Shown piece after piece: positions 12,236 through 22,930 of a DNA stretch of 64,000 nt (positions within the stretch are counted from its first letter, which is position 1; every line of letters begins with the position of its first letter). Position numbers and translations under genes: made by a program. The notes below the pieces were generated by a model. It worked only from the letters and a program-made list of their open reading frames with translations. It did not search any database and was not told the origin of the DNA. Source of the DNA: Symbiodinium natans (taxonomy: Eukaryota > Sar > Dinophyceae > Suessiales > Symbiodiniaceae); the NCBI GenBank assembly GCA_905221605.1, contig CAJNDS010000085.1:124001-188000 (forward strand), read 5' to 3'.

Positions 12236-15200
12236 CCAACCTAAATCTTATATTACGATGCCCAAAGGCCTGGTCGTGTTCATCATGAATATATTCGAAT
12301 CATTTCAATGGAAGAATTCAGAACTTTTGAATCCTGAATATTCATTATCTTGATCAGAAATATTCATTTTCAATGTCATGATAGCTCGTCCATCCATTCA
12401 AAAAAAGGAAGGGAAGTAGAAAGCCCCGAGAGCATCCGGAAAGCAATTGTACGCGCCCGAAAGCCCATCAGGACAAGCAGCCTAGATCCCGAAAATCCTC
12501 AGAATCATTTCGTTTTGTATAAGGCATGGGATGGTACTTGAACCCTTTGGGACGGATTAAGGGTTAGGTTTAGAATGTCCGGCTCGGGATTTTGGTGACT
12601 AGCTCATAGCATTAAAGTAATAACCGGATATGACAAGTCACAAAACACCTTTTTGGGTGGAATCGCCGGGCCAGGATTTAGGGATTAGGCTTCAGGGATC
12701 GCCGGGCCAAAACAATAAATTCCAATGAGAGACAGGCTCCGAATAATATGAAATAGGACCGCAACGTTTCATTCGCAGAACTAGCAAATGCACAACGCCA
12801 CTTAAAATTTCACTTGCGGTATCTTGCGGTTCATGGTTCGCAAGACCTGTTGGCCTACTTCTTTCTCTGCTTCAATCTCAGAGAGTCTGTAGATAATAAA
12901 TGCCAGAACAGCTACCATTTCTTGAAGAAACATTAGGTGCCTTCAGGTTTCAGGAGGTTTAGGGCCTATCTTAAAATCAAAAAACAACATTAGAGAACCT
13001 AAGCAGTCTTAAGCCCCCATGCTAAGTCTGAAGATCTTGTTAACTTGTTAGTATCTTCAAATTTAGGTTGGAGGGTTAAACTTTTGGCTTTCAGGCTTAG
13101 GGAAGCTTAGGGACTATCTGTGAGCTAAAAATGGTTTTTGTCTGAGCGGCTTTTGCGCCTTGAACGTGACATGAAAATTCAGGCCTCTGGCAACGGTTTA
13201 AGACATTGGGAGTTATCTGCTATCTTTTCGGGCCTTGGACGCTAGTTTGGGTTTTTTTTGGACTTGTTGTCCATGTAGCTTCTCAGGGCGACCCTCGTCC
13301 TGGATCCATTTTCCGGCACCCATAGCCTTACCCCCACCAAGGTAACTAGCAGTTCCAGGGCTGCAATGACCTTGTTGGGGTCTTTGCAAGGAAGGCCCGG
13401 GGTGCCCAATCCGTCTTCACTCAACGAGAACCACGGTCCTTGGCACAACCCCCAGGCTTTCTCGCACGCAGAATGGCTAGGGGTTCAGGAAAAAATCCAG
13501 GATTTTGAGGACTACAGCAACTTTGACAAAATACCTTATGCTTTCGGGCATTTTCACAGGTACTGAGGTACTGCTTTCGGGCACCGGCCCAAGTGGCACC
13601 CTCATGTTTTTCGCACCGTACACAGCCAGGGCTTCAGCAAAAGCCTCTGCATTTGGGACTTTCCGAAATGTATGCAAAACACTGTTTTCAGACCTGGTTT
13701 AGGGATAATATTTTTTAACTTAAGGGGCGACAGGCCAGATGCTTTGACTTTATTTGCTGCTAAGGGCTAAGGGCTAAGGCTGAGGGTTTCACAGTGTCAC
13801 ATCGCAAACGGCAAGCGATTCAGGAAGAATCTATGGAGTCTAAACACGGGCTCAAACGGTTTCACCTACACTGGATGTTGTACATGATGTAAACAACGGA
13901 AGTTTGGAGAAAATGCTGCCCTCAGACGGCGCGTGTTTTGTTTGTACTTCCTTGACTTTATCGGGTTTAGGTTTAGGGTATAAGGTTTGAAATTTTCTCA
14001 CATGTTCCTTTCACAAGTTGGGTCATGTGCACCATCATGCTTTTCCTAATGGAAACGGCCAAGGGTGTTTCTCGAGTATCATACTGGTATTGTCCATTTG
14101 GTGTCCCTAACCTCCAAAACATAGACCCCGCATGCTGTGAACAGTCCGCAACTGCAAGCAGGCTCGAGAACTGACGATCATGACTGTTGAAACATCTCGC
14201 ACAGCAGCACGCTTTTAGCCACATGATTTCGCGCAGCAGTTGCGTTGTCGCTCAGCCTCGTTGTGATTTCAGGATTTGCACCACGCTATGTGAAACAATT
14301 CTTCGATTTCTTCCCAACATAAGCAGGAAAGGTCAATCAAGCATTTAGCTGAACTGGATTGGGTTTCCTCCGATAGTAAGGAGAGCGCCTGTCGATTATT
14401 GGGCCCGACTGCCGCATTACACCTCGCTATTACACCGTTGCCTCCTTTCGTCGCCATGGAACTGGCAACCGATGCGACAGCTCAGCGACTTCTGCACCAG
14501 CTTCTTTCTGAGGAGCATGGCGAGGCCTGGCGTGTCTTTCGCTGTCCCACATTTGTGGTTGGTAGGGTATAGAATGTATACACTGTCTGCGGATGTCTTG
14601 GGCTCCTTAGTTCAGTCGCCGGGCAGCATGCTGGCCCGTGCTTGCAAATTTCGTCATAACGTGTGTGCAGCGGTGTCGCGTGCAGTCTACAGCAGTTTGC
14701 ATGCACATGGTTGTGCGCATCATGGGCTCACGTATGCAAGCCTTTGTTGGCGGTTGTTTTCAGCCCCGACAGGTGCTAGCGCAATGGATAGGTCAGCAGT
14801 ATTTGTTTTTCTGATGACAAGCACTAGAGTCACTAGAGAACAAGGCATCAGTGTTCTGTAGCAATCTTGTCTGATGACTAACATGCACCTTTGCAGGTGC
14901 TCAATGACGCGATGGCTGTTTCCTCGCCTGGAGCTTAGTTGCGCAATGCTGCAGCGCTGCAGACTTTTTTTTATCTCCAGTGTTACTCGACTTTTTACAA
15001 TCCAGTGCTAGTGTGTCACTTTCCGCTCAGAGTACCCTTTTGTTCATGGTGGTTTTCTGATGCTTGCCGGGTGTCCGGTTCCACAAGGATGCCCCCTAAG
15101 CTCTTTTTTCCATATGTGAAGAGATTGGAGTCATGAGTCCAGTTCTCTTCCGGGGGGTGCCTGAAGTTCACTCTGAGAGGCTTGTATTCCCGGGTGGATC

Positions 15201-16362
15201 ATGCTGAGGGGAACGAAGAATGGACAGAACCAGTCACAAACAAAAGCATGGAGATCGACAGTTTCATATTTGTTCGTCGCCATCAGAGAATGACAATTTT
15301 GACTGGGTTTCGGAGTGTTGAACAATTGAACACTCCTGTCTTTTGGTGAAAGTCCCCACTTCCATTCAAGGCCTGGCCAGCCTCTCCAAAGTGAGCTCAG
15401 GACCCGTGACCTGCAGTCCTCCGACGAAAGCTTCGAAGGGTTGCAGCCGCCATTGACTTCGTCCAGGTCTTAGCTGGTTTCCTGCGTTGCAGTTTGTGAA
15501 TCTCACTTGAGTTTGCAAAACTGAGCGCATGATGTGCGATTGGCCCCAGGCTGGGCGCTTTGCTCCAGAAGGTCGTTGAGCAGCAAGAGCAGTCATCTGG
15601 CGCGATTGCTTCCCACGTTGCAAGCCTGGAGCGACAGATACGCAAGCTGCAAAATCAGATTCTTGCCAGCACGAGTTCTCACCACTTAAGCTGAGAGCTA
15701 CTGAGAGCGAATTCTGCAAAAGCTTGTGGGTCTTCTTTGCCTATGCCGTTCTTGGGAGTTTCTACGTGCAAAGATCAATGCAGACATGACGGAGCCCCAC
15801 CCCCCGCCCACCCCTCTTGAAACGACAGCATGTACCAGGGCATGATTTGGGAGGCCAGGCGGGGCGCCGCCCCTCTTCGGGAGCGCCACCAGTTATCTTG
15901 AATCGTATGTATGCCACCTCCCGACTTTTCTTGGGTACCTTGCTGTCCAGGGGCCACTTCTGACAATCGAGAAGGGATGGATGTTTTGGCAAACCCATGA
16001 GGCAGAATCATGGGCAGTGTGTTCCAAGCGAGGTATGAAGTCAAGATGCAGAGCAAGGCGAAGAGAAAGCGCTTTCTCACATCGTCTTCCACAAGCCCCA
16101 TCAGTCCAAAGACCAAGAAGAAGCAAAAGGTTCAGGAGGCGTTGTCTCCAAGGCTGCTGCTCAGCTTATTTGAGAGAACCTGGCACAACTTGGTACATGC
16201 ACGCGCAGGGAAAGCTAACAGTAGCGCCGCCATCAAGTGAGCCGCACTAGAAGGTAGACCGCCCTCGTGGAACGAACGAGGTGCATTGAGAAAGTGCGCC
16301 GGAACCTGGACTGCGAGTTCTTCAATGTGGCTGATGAAGAGAACGTGGGTGACCAGCAGGAG
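12236..16362. other. Mostly AT-richer non-coding DNA
   Basis: From 12240 to about 14230 the sequence is AT-richer than the surroundings, with scattered GGGTTAGG/TTTAGGG-like pieces and no convincing gene. From 14.2 to 16.3 kb short open frames occur on both strands. A minus-strand frame at about 15990-16116 encodes a hydrophobic stretch (KRFLFALLCILTSYLAW) that could be a membrane-helix exon. A plus-strand frame at 16267-16360 (with EKVRRNLDCEFFNVADEEN) also looks protein-like. Neither can be identified. Confidence 0.35.
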
Positions 16363-16395
16363 TTTTTTTTTTTTTTGCGCCCCTGTAAGGGGCGC
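16363..16395 (-). mobile_element. Retroposon-like 3' tail: hairpin plus poly-A
   Basis: Read on the minus strand this is a perfect stem GCGCCCC / GGGGCGC (16389-16395 with 16377-16383) with a five-base loop, followed directly by 14 A residues. A terminal hairpin followed by an A tail is what the 3' end of a LINE- or SINE-type retroposon looks like. The body of the element, if present, would lie at higher coordinates; I could not delimit it. Confidence 0.5.
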
Positions 16396-17132
16396 CTGTG
16401 TTTCTTGACCACTTCAAAGACGGGGTGGCCGGCTGTGGCAGTTCTGCTGTCGTTGCAAGTGTGGCTAAGGATGATGGTGAAGTCTGTCAGATTCTCTGAG
16501 CCATAAAGTTGAAGGACCAAGATGTCTGGAGCATTGACGACTGGAGCGGCTTTGAACCGGCTCCTCGTTGATTGTGCAGGCCAACACAAGTCGGGTCTTG
16601 TGGTTATGACCGGCTTAAGCGATGCGTGCGTAGCTAGAACTGCTCGTCAGCGCAGCGTTCTGCGTTTGATCACACTGTAAGGCTTGCCGGTGCTCAGACT
16701 CAGTAACTGTGTGACGACGCCTTCAGATTGCAGCCATTTCAGGCCCATGTACCCCTCGTTCCCAAAATACGCAGAGCTGCCCCCCCACAAGTTTGCTGCC
16801 TGTCGGCATGCCTGATTTGCCGATATTTGCCGCCATGAGTGTTAAGCCAAGGCTCCGAAATCCCAGACGGAGATGGAGGGTCCGCATGGTTGCCACGAGC
16901 CTGTCGAGCTTCTCAGCTGCAAAATGTTCCAACCCCCCTTTTCCCTTCTGTTTTAAGGGAAGGGCAAGGAAGCTGACGGCAGGCGAGTGCGTCGTGATGC
17001 TGGGATGGCAGGTGTTGCAAGATGTTGTTTCATATTTTTGGCCTCTGCTTCAACAATCTGGTTCAGGGTTCAGGGCTGAGGTTGATTCTTCTCTTTCTTC
17101 TTCTGACCTGTGCCCCGAGTTTCACAAAACGA

Positions 17133-17136
<4 letters not shown>
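16396..17136. other. No gene confidently recognised
   Basis: A minus-strand frame at 16723-16932 has plausible protein composition, but no domain was recognised and no splice partners were found. Confidence 0.35.
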
Positions 17137-17169
<33 letters not shown>

Positions 17170-17180
17170 TGTGTGTGTGT
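17137..17180 (+). repeat. (GT)n microsatellite
   Basis: About 22 GT units with a single interruption (GGGT) near 17166. Confidence 0.95.
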
Positions 17181-17845
17181 AACGCTTGAGCCGCTTGGGG
17201 CTTTGGGGGCTTGCAGCAGCAGAACAAGTCGACAGTTCGAGACTGGACCGCCGTGGCGGTGTGTATCTGTATTCCGAGCTTGAATGTTGTCTTAGATTTA
17301 CAGTGCACAATAGCATATACGTAACGGCAGCATGCACCCGAGATCTACTGAAAGACAAGCCTAGAAAAGCACCCCCTGCCTTTGAGGGAAAGTCAAGTTC
17401 CCCGCTAGACCCACAAATCCAAGATCATAAAACATCCCAGATCCTGTCCACCATGATGTGGAAGTCAGCCAGGCAGAATTAATAAGTCAAACCTGGCCGC
17501 TAGAAGGAAAACAATCGTCGCCATCGCGGACAATGGCGGTTTGGAGGTGCGGAAAGTTGGCGGAAAGCCTCTGCGCGCAGCATGTTATATAGAGTCTTAC
17601 ACTCCATTTTCAGTGATTGAGGACACGATCTCCTCGCAGTCGCTGCCACGGAGCTGCAGCTCAGAGGTCCGTTTGTAGCTTGGGGGTTTGATGGGGCTTG
17701 TGCTCAGTAACTAAAGGTGTGGGTTTCTTGGAGGTGAAGTGAACTATAAAGAACTGGGTGATGAATCCAAGGGTGTGATCAAAGACATCTATTAACAGAG
17801 GTTGGGTCTCAAGGTGTGATGGGTGCTGCAGTTGGACTGGTCTCT
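17181..17845. other. No gene recognised
   Basis: No open frame of interest. Composition becomes AT-richer toward the hairpin array that follows. Confidence 0.5.
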
Positions 17846-18572
17846 AAGCCGGTTAAAAGGACCATAAGACCCAGGCTTTTAGTACCCATTCTAAGTCAGA
17901 GAGAGATCAACCATTAGCAGGTCTTAGAAGTTTGTTAACGGGCCAATGTTAATGGTACTCTATAAGGCCCGTTAAGAGAACTATTTCATTATATTGCCCG
18001 GGCACTTAGTAATTCAATAGAAGCCCGGGGTAATAAGATAATAGAAGTGAATGAGTGAAGAGAACATAATATTAATATTGGCAATGAAACGAAGTAAAAG
18101 CACGCAGTATTAATATGCTGTGAACGCAACATGAACAAAATACGGCGTGCAGTGAAAGAACTTATAATCCGCACGCCACAACATAAGAAGAAAGAAGATA
18201 TGAATTATAGTGCAAAAGGTGCCTTTAAATGATTGATATAAAATTGGGGCCCCTTTTAACACACTAATTGTAAAGGGCGTGCGTACTTCTTCCTATTTGA
18301 TTACACGCCCGTAGAATAATAGTAATACGAAGAGAATACAGTGAATGCATTAGCGAAGCGAACGAATGTAATGCATGAACGTATGAACGCAGTGGCACAG
18401 GAAACACACTAATAGAATGAACGATGGAATGAATGACAGGACGAAAAGAGAATGAAGTAAGAACCCCATTAAAATCGTTTACAAAGTTTTACAGGATTCA
18501 TTAAAGGATTTCGTGAAGACAATCAGGAAGGCATGAACGGTGCGCCTTTATGATTTACTTCTTATGGCGCAC
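17846..18572. repeat. Array of small inverted repeats (GC stems, about 20-nt AT loops)
   Basis: At least seven separate short inverted repeats lie in otherwise AT-rich DNA. They are 17935-17975 (TTAACGGGCC / GGCCCGTTAA, 21-nt loop), 17997-18029 (CCCGGGC / GCCCGGG, 19), 18144-18177 (GGCGTGC / GCACGCC, 20), 18214-18257 (AAAAGGTGCC / GGCCCCTTTT, one G-T pair, 24), 18275-18310 (GGGCGTG / CACGCCC, 22), 18345-18376 (ATGCATTA / TAATGCAT, 16) and 18540-18572 (GTGCGCC / GGCGCAC, 19). A weaker one is at 17846-17878. Stems differ in sequence but share size and loop length. No open frame is present. They may be decayed mobile hairpin elements or structured RNA; the function is unknown. Confidence 0.7.
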
Positions 18573-19477
18573 TAATAATACAAAAAACTAGTGCTGGACT
18601 CGTCTTTGCGGCAGGCCTCGGCGACGGCGTCTTCCCAAGCAGCTCGGGGACCTAGTGTCACACGTCTTAAGCCGAGGATCCCAGCCATTGTTCTCGAGCT
18701 TGTTCCGAGGTTGGTGCTGTGGCATGGGATCCCAAGGGGCTGCTGTGGCATCTTGGACTGCTCAGGTCCTTAGACTCTTTAAAGTCCTGAGTTTAGACTC
18801 CTTAAATTCACGGTTGGGGGCCGCTGCTCCCAGAAAATCCTCAAGCACAGCTCTTTGAGTACTCCTGAGGCCAGATTTGCTGCCGTGCCTTGATGTACCT
18901 TGTCTCAGAGACGAGCGGCAAATATTGTACATGTTGTAGATACCATGTTGTGCGGGAATTTTGATGCAGTCCTTCTGACGTCCGGGCACTTCTACAGCTG
19001 CAGGTGCACGATTTGAAGAGCTGGCGCCAGATCTCCCAGCAGACAAGGAGCCCGAAGGCGTGCAACTTAGCCGCTAGCTTTCCTGAAAGAATGCTGCGCA
19101 AACCCGCAAAGGAAGATGACATGATAAGCGTACTGCCTCCCTTCGCTTACTTCTTGACTTGGAGATCCCGGATTGCTGATGTGAGCGTGACCGCGCCAGG
19201 CCTTGCTAGAGCACGTGGCCGAAATGGGCAGCATTGACAGGCCTGAGAGACATGGGCATTTCGAGCCACTCCACTTGATACGGTAGCATGAGCCATGCAC
19301 TCTAAGCACGCAGGTGTCCTGCCCTGTGACACTGCAGGCCTGCAGCACTTCTTGCTTTTCACCATGCCGGAGGCGATCTCGAACAGCGGAAGCAATACGC
19401 TTGCCTCTCGACGAATTTCATGATTCGCAGCCAAGGCGTCTGTCTTTCATCGTCTTTCTATGCCGCAGACTTTAGCC
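18573..19477. other. No gene confidently recognised
   Basis: Short open frames on both strands. This stretch could hold upstream exons of the plus-strand gene starting near 19478, but none was identified. Confidence 0.35.
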
Positions 19478-20040
19478 CTGCCAAAGCTTCTTCAATCTCA
19501 GGTCGTGGTTGGTGTTTGGGCCTGGCACTTGTCCGATCAACCCATTTTGCTGAAGCTGACGCACGCCGCATCGTCGAGAAGAACCTTCGAGACTTGCTTT
19601 GGCACTGCCGTGATGCGGATGCGTCCGTGCGTGAGGCTGCGCACGGGGTCCTTGACCTGCATGGAGTGGGGGGCCTCCCTTTTGTGCAGCAACTGATTGC
19701 CGAAGACATGCTCGGCCTGATGGAGGAGTTGTTGTTGGAATCCGACGACAACCTCCAGAAGGTGCTGGACTGCTTGCATCATCTTAGAAGTGTCGTTCGC
19801 TCACTTACCAAACTTCAGCGACAGCAATGGGTGTCCATCTTGGTCAGAATCTTGCACCATGACATTGCGCACGATTGCCAGAAGGAACTAATTGGAGACC
19901 TGCAGATCCTTTGGCTGATTGACAGTGATCCCAGCCGAAGCTTCGCAGAAGCAGAGAAACAGCTCTGGAATCTTTACAAGACGAAGATCACCAGTCCAGA
20001 TGTGCATTATGATCTATTTCAAGTCCTGCGTGGTTGCTGA
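19478..20040 (+). CDS. Helical-repeat (HEAT/ARM-like) protein, 3' exon
   Basis: A plus-strand open frame from 19420 ends with a TGA at 20038-20040. The well-behaved part follows a likely acceptor (TATGCCGCAG, ending 19469), so the exon probably starts near 19470-19478 and not at the ATG at 19420. About 190 residues form successive amphipathic helices (RIVEKNLRDLLWHCRDADAS, VREAAHGVLDLHGV, DDNLQKVLDCLHHLRSVVR, QRQQWVSILVRILHHDIAH), the pattern of HEAT or armadillo repeats, ending in DLFQVLRGC. No catalytic motif is visible. It is one of few plus-strand host gene candidates in the window. Function is unknown, and family membership rests only on the helical pattern. Confidence 0.5.
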
Positions 20041-20149
20041 AATTCCGATCGTCCGACTGCTCTTCAACAAGGCACATGAAGTGCAGTGATTCGAGACAAG
20101 GGCTACGACGCTGACAGTGACTAAGTCACTACATCCATCTCTGCAAACA

Positions 20150-20516
20150 GGCATTCGAATGTTGCACCAAGCCAGATGGAATTGCCAAGCACATCACCTA
20201 CGAGCATGTCGTACACAAGCAGTTGTACTACCCCGACGTCGTCGACTACATCAAGCAGCTCAAGCACATCTTCCACATCCATGTTGAGCTTATCAAACAT
20301 CCGCGAGCGGCTGCATCATTTCATCTACGGACATGTCATTCATCAACAGCAGCACCACATGACACCGTTGACGTCGTGAAGCAGCGCAAGTACATCTTCC
20401 ACATCCACATCGAGCTCATCTTCAACATCGGCATCAACATCAAGCTAGTCCACGTGCGCAGCAGCACAGGCACATGGGCTACGAGCATGTCATCCACAAG
20501 CAGCAGCGCGAGATAG
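20150..20516 (+). repeat. Diverged internal repeat with GAGCATGTC..CA motif
   Basis: The segments CGAGCATGTCGTACACAAGC (about 20201), GGACATGTCATTCATCAACA (about 20329) and CGAGCATGTCATCCACAAGC (about 20481) are related. Each is linked to similar CATCTTCCACATCCA stretches near 20267 and 20393. An open frame runs through and reads as two diverged copies of a block (for example LKHIFHIHVELI and RKYIFHIHIELI). It may be a duplicated exon of an unrecognised protein or a simple minisatellite. Confidence 0.5.
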
Positions 20517-20990
20517 TGTGTTCGCCCAATGAGTGCTGCAGTCCGCTCTGGCTCTGGTGGAGTGCTGCCAAAAGCTGTGCAATGCTGTGCATCTGTGCGC
20601 TGCAGCGGTTCAGAATGGTTCAGGCTCGCTGTTCAGGATTTCAACTTTTCAACAACTTTGCGGGTGTTGCTCAATGCTATCCAATACGCGCCATCCGGAC
20701 CTGTTTTCATTACGTTCGTAAATTCACTTATTCACATTGTTCTCTACACTCTCTTTTCCTTATCTTTACTGACTGGTAATACCCCAAAACCCCCCTTAAT
20801 TATTATATTCGTGCGTCACTCACTATACTCACGAAAAAGGAATAAGAAGAATCGAAGATTCCTAAATATAAAGAATCAAAAATGAGACGAAGCTCCGATT
20901 CAAAAAACATTCTGATGAGCGAAATCTACTCTATAAAACGCTACGGTCAAACCAGCCCTATGCGGTGCGTCACGCCTCGGAGTGCCCCAG
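20517..20990. other. No gene recognised
   Basis: Short overlapping plus-strand open frames without a domain. AT-rich at 20760-20940. Confidence 0.45.
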
Positions 20991-21336
20991 CCCCAAAATT
21001 TTCCGGAAATTTCTGGACCCCGGCGAGCAAGCCGCTTTGGCCTACCCGGGACCCAAAATTTCCGGGAAATTTTGGGGCTTGGGCTGTGCCCTTTGAAAGG
21101 CTGGGCCTCTTCGACGGCCGCAAGCCGGATTCGCTCCCCTAAATTTCTGGAAAATTTCTGGTTCCGGGTAGCCCGAAGCCTCGGTCCCTAAATTTCCGGA
21201 AAATTTGCTTCATCGCTTTCCTAAATTTTCCGAAAATTTACACACCCAAAATTTTCAGGAAATTTAGGAAACGGATGCAACCTGATCATGTTCAGAAGCC
21301 ACGGCCCAGCTCCCTAAATTTCCGGAAAATTTAGGG
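20991..21336. repeat. Cluster of AAATTTCCGGAAATTT-type palindromes
   Basis: Seven copies of a 23-27 bp imperfect palindrome with consensus CCTAAATTTCCGGAAAATTT and a TAGGG end. They start near 20991, 21052, 21136, 21186, 21220, 21245 and 21312. The copy at 21312-21336 is an almost perfect palindrome. An eighth, mutated copy lies at 22028-22052 just before the assembly gap. Spacers are GC-rich and unrelated to each other. The repeated palindrome suggests a mobile or protein-binding unit; identity unknown. Confidence 0.75.
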
Positions 21337-21452
21337 TGTTGGGTGGCCGAAAATGTCGAAGCATTGTTGACCGCTTGAACCGTTGAATTCAGGTGTTGAT
21401 CATTTGCCATGTTGTTACATGCTTTCATTGCATGCTTTCATTGTTTTCAATC

Positions 21453-21601
21453 GTGCTTTGTTTTGTGGCATTACAAAGCTAAAATATTAAACAGGACTTT
21501 TACTTCACTTCCAAGATGAGCGCATCACCTGGCATTACCAGGATATTACGAGCGTGCTTTGTTTTATGGTATTACAAAGCGCATTACCTGGCATTACCAG
21601 G
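21453..21601 (+). repeat. Duplicated 27-bp segment and CCTGG-CATTA-CCAGG hairpins
   Basis: GTGCTTTGTTTT followed by a variable base and TGG-ATTACAAAGC occurs at 21453-21479 and again at 21554-21580 with two changes. The 15-base inverted repeat CCTGGCATTACCAGG occurs at 21529-21543 and 21587-21601. The second copy abuts the CGT array. Confidence 0.7.
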
Positions 21602-21617
21602 TCGTCGTCGTCGTCGT

Positions 21618-21666
<49 letters not shown>

Positions 21667-21960
21667 GCGTCGTCCGTCGTGCGTCGTCCGTCGTGCGTCG
21701 TGCGTCGTGCGTCGTGCGTCGTGGGTCGTGGGTCGTGCGTCGTGCGTCGTGCGTCGTTCGTCGTCGTCGTCATCGTCGTCGTCGTCGTGGTCGTCGTCGG
21801 GTGTCGTCGTCGTCGGGCGTCGTCGTCGTGCGTCGCTCGTCGTGGGTCGTCGTGATGCGTCGTCGTCGTCGTGATGCGTCGTCGTCGTCGTCGTCGTCGC
21901 GCGCGTCGTCGTCGGCGTCGTCGCGTATCGTCGTCGTTAGCTTGTGTCGTGCGTCGTATG
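21601..21960 (+). repeat. (CGT)n trinucleotide array
   Basis: About 360 bp of GTC/CGT triplets, with GTGCGTCGTC and GTGGGTCGTG variants in the middle. It creates long Arg, Ser or Val homopolymer frames that should not be read as genes. Confidence 0.95.
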
Positions 21961-22057
21961 TCGATTCTATAAAATGTTATGGTTAATTTAGATTTATGTG
22001 GTACGTTGTATATCGGGTTGTTGCAGCCCTAAAATTTTACGGGAATTTCTGGTTCTG

Positions 22058-22157
22058 NNNNNNNNNNNNNNNNNNNNNNNNNNNNNNNNNNNNNNNNNNN
22101 NNNNNNNNNNNNNNNNNNNNNNNNNNNNNNNNNNNNNNNNNNNNNNNNNNNNNNNNN
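22058..22157. other. Assembly gap (100 N)
   Basis: Exactly 100 N, the usual placeholder for a gap of unknown length. It follows the CGT array and an eighth copy of the palindromic repeat. Base composition changes sharply across it. Confidence 1.
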
Positions 22158-22930
22158 CCTCTTTATTTCATTTGAAATATAAAAAGATTGTTCAAGAGCA
22201 GTGTCGAGCCCAAGACATTAGCTTGAATCTTGTGGTTTTCGAGATGTTGGGTGGTTTGGAAGTAGAAGCGGTTCGTTTGTGCGAATCTCTCTACTAGCCG
22301 GGTGATCATAAAACTCAACAAATTTAGGATCCCACTCGTTTACGATTCGGACCTTTCCCCCCGAAATTCCCCCCTAACAAAATATTTTCTAAATATAAAT
22401 TCATATTAATTCCTATCTATATATCCTATATCATAATATAAATAAATTATCCAATCCAATCCTATTCGATTTATCTATCCGAATCTACCTATTTTATCAT
22501 CTTAATGAATTTCATAAATAGATGAGTATGAATGTATCCCCCACCACCTCCAAACAAAAGAAGAACCTCCATTTTCCATCCTTCTTTTTATGGTCCATGA
22601 TTTTCCTTTTTGTTCGGGAGTGCATCTCTCTCGAATGTATCTGGAAATTAAATCTATTTCAGTAGTTCCTTAATCCTAGATGATGATTATCGGAGTCTCA
22701 TCCTTCATTGAATTTCTCATTTGATGGACGCAAAAGCCATATACATGTTGTAGTCATATTGATGTGTCTAAGCGTTTCCTATGGGAAGATCCACATGGAT
22801 ATCGAACGTTTCCTAGGGCTCATTCACCTTGGAGAATTTTTAAATACATACTTTGTCGATGAATAGCGCGCCGTAATACCAAACATGAACCCAGTCCCTT
22901 GGTTCTACCACTCGCACATTGATGATCTGA
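22158..22930. other. AT-rich segment of different composition
   Basis: Directly after the gap the sequence becomes strongly AT-rich, especially 22380-22530 with TATATCCTATATCATAATAT-like runs, and it returns to normal GC near 22930. Only a 45-codon frame adjoining the gap is open (to 22297), and I recognise no protein. It could be organelle-derived, foreign, or simply a non-coding nuclear segment; the gap leaves its connection to the left side unproven. Confidence 0.6.

Noticed and set aside
11856-12353. Gly-rich and Pro-rich ORFs
   Set aside because: Produced by the poly-G tract.
21516-21986. Arg/Ser/Val homopolymer ORFs
   Set aside because: Products of the CGT triplet array in three frames.
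22158-22930. Plastid or mitochondrial gene fragment
   Set aside because: AT-richness alone is not enough; no organelle gene could be recognised in any frame.
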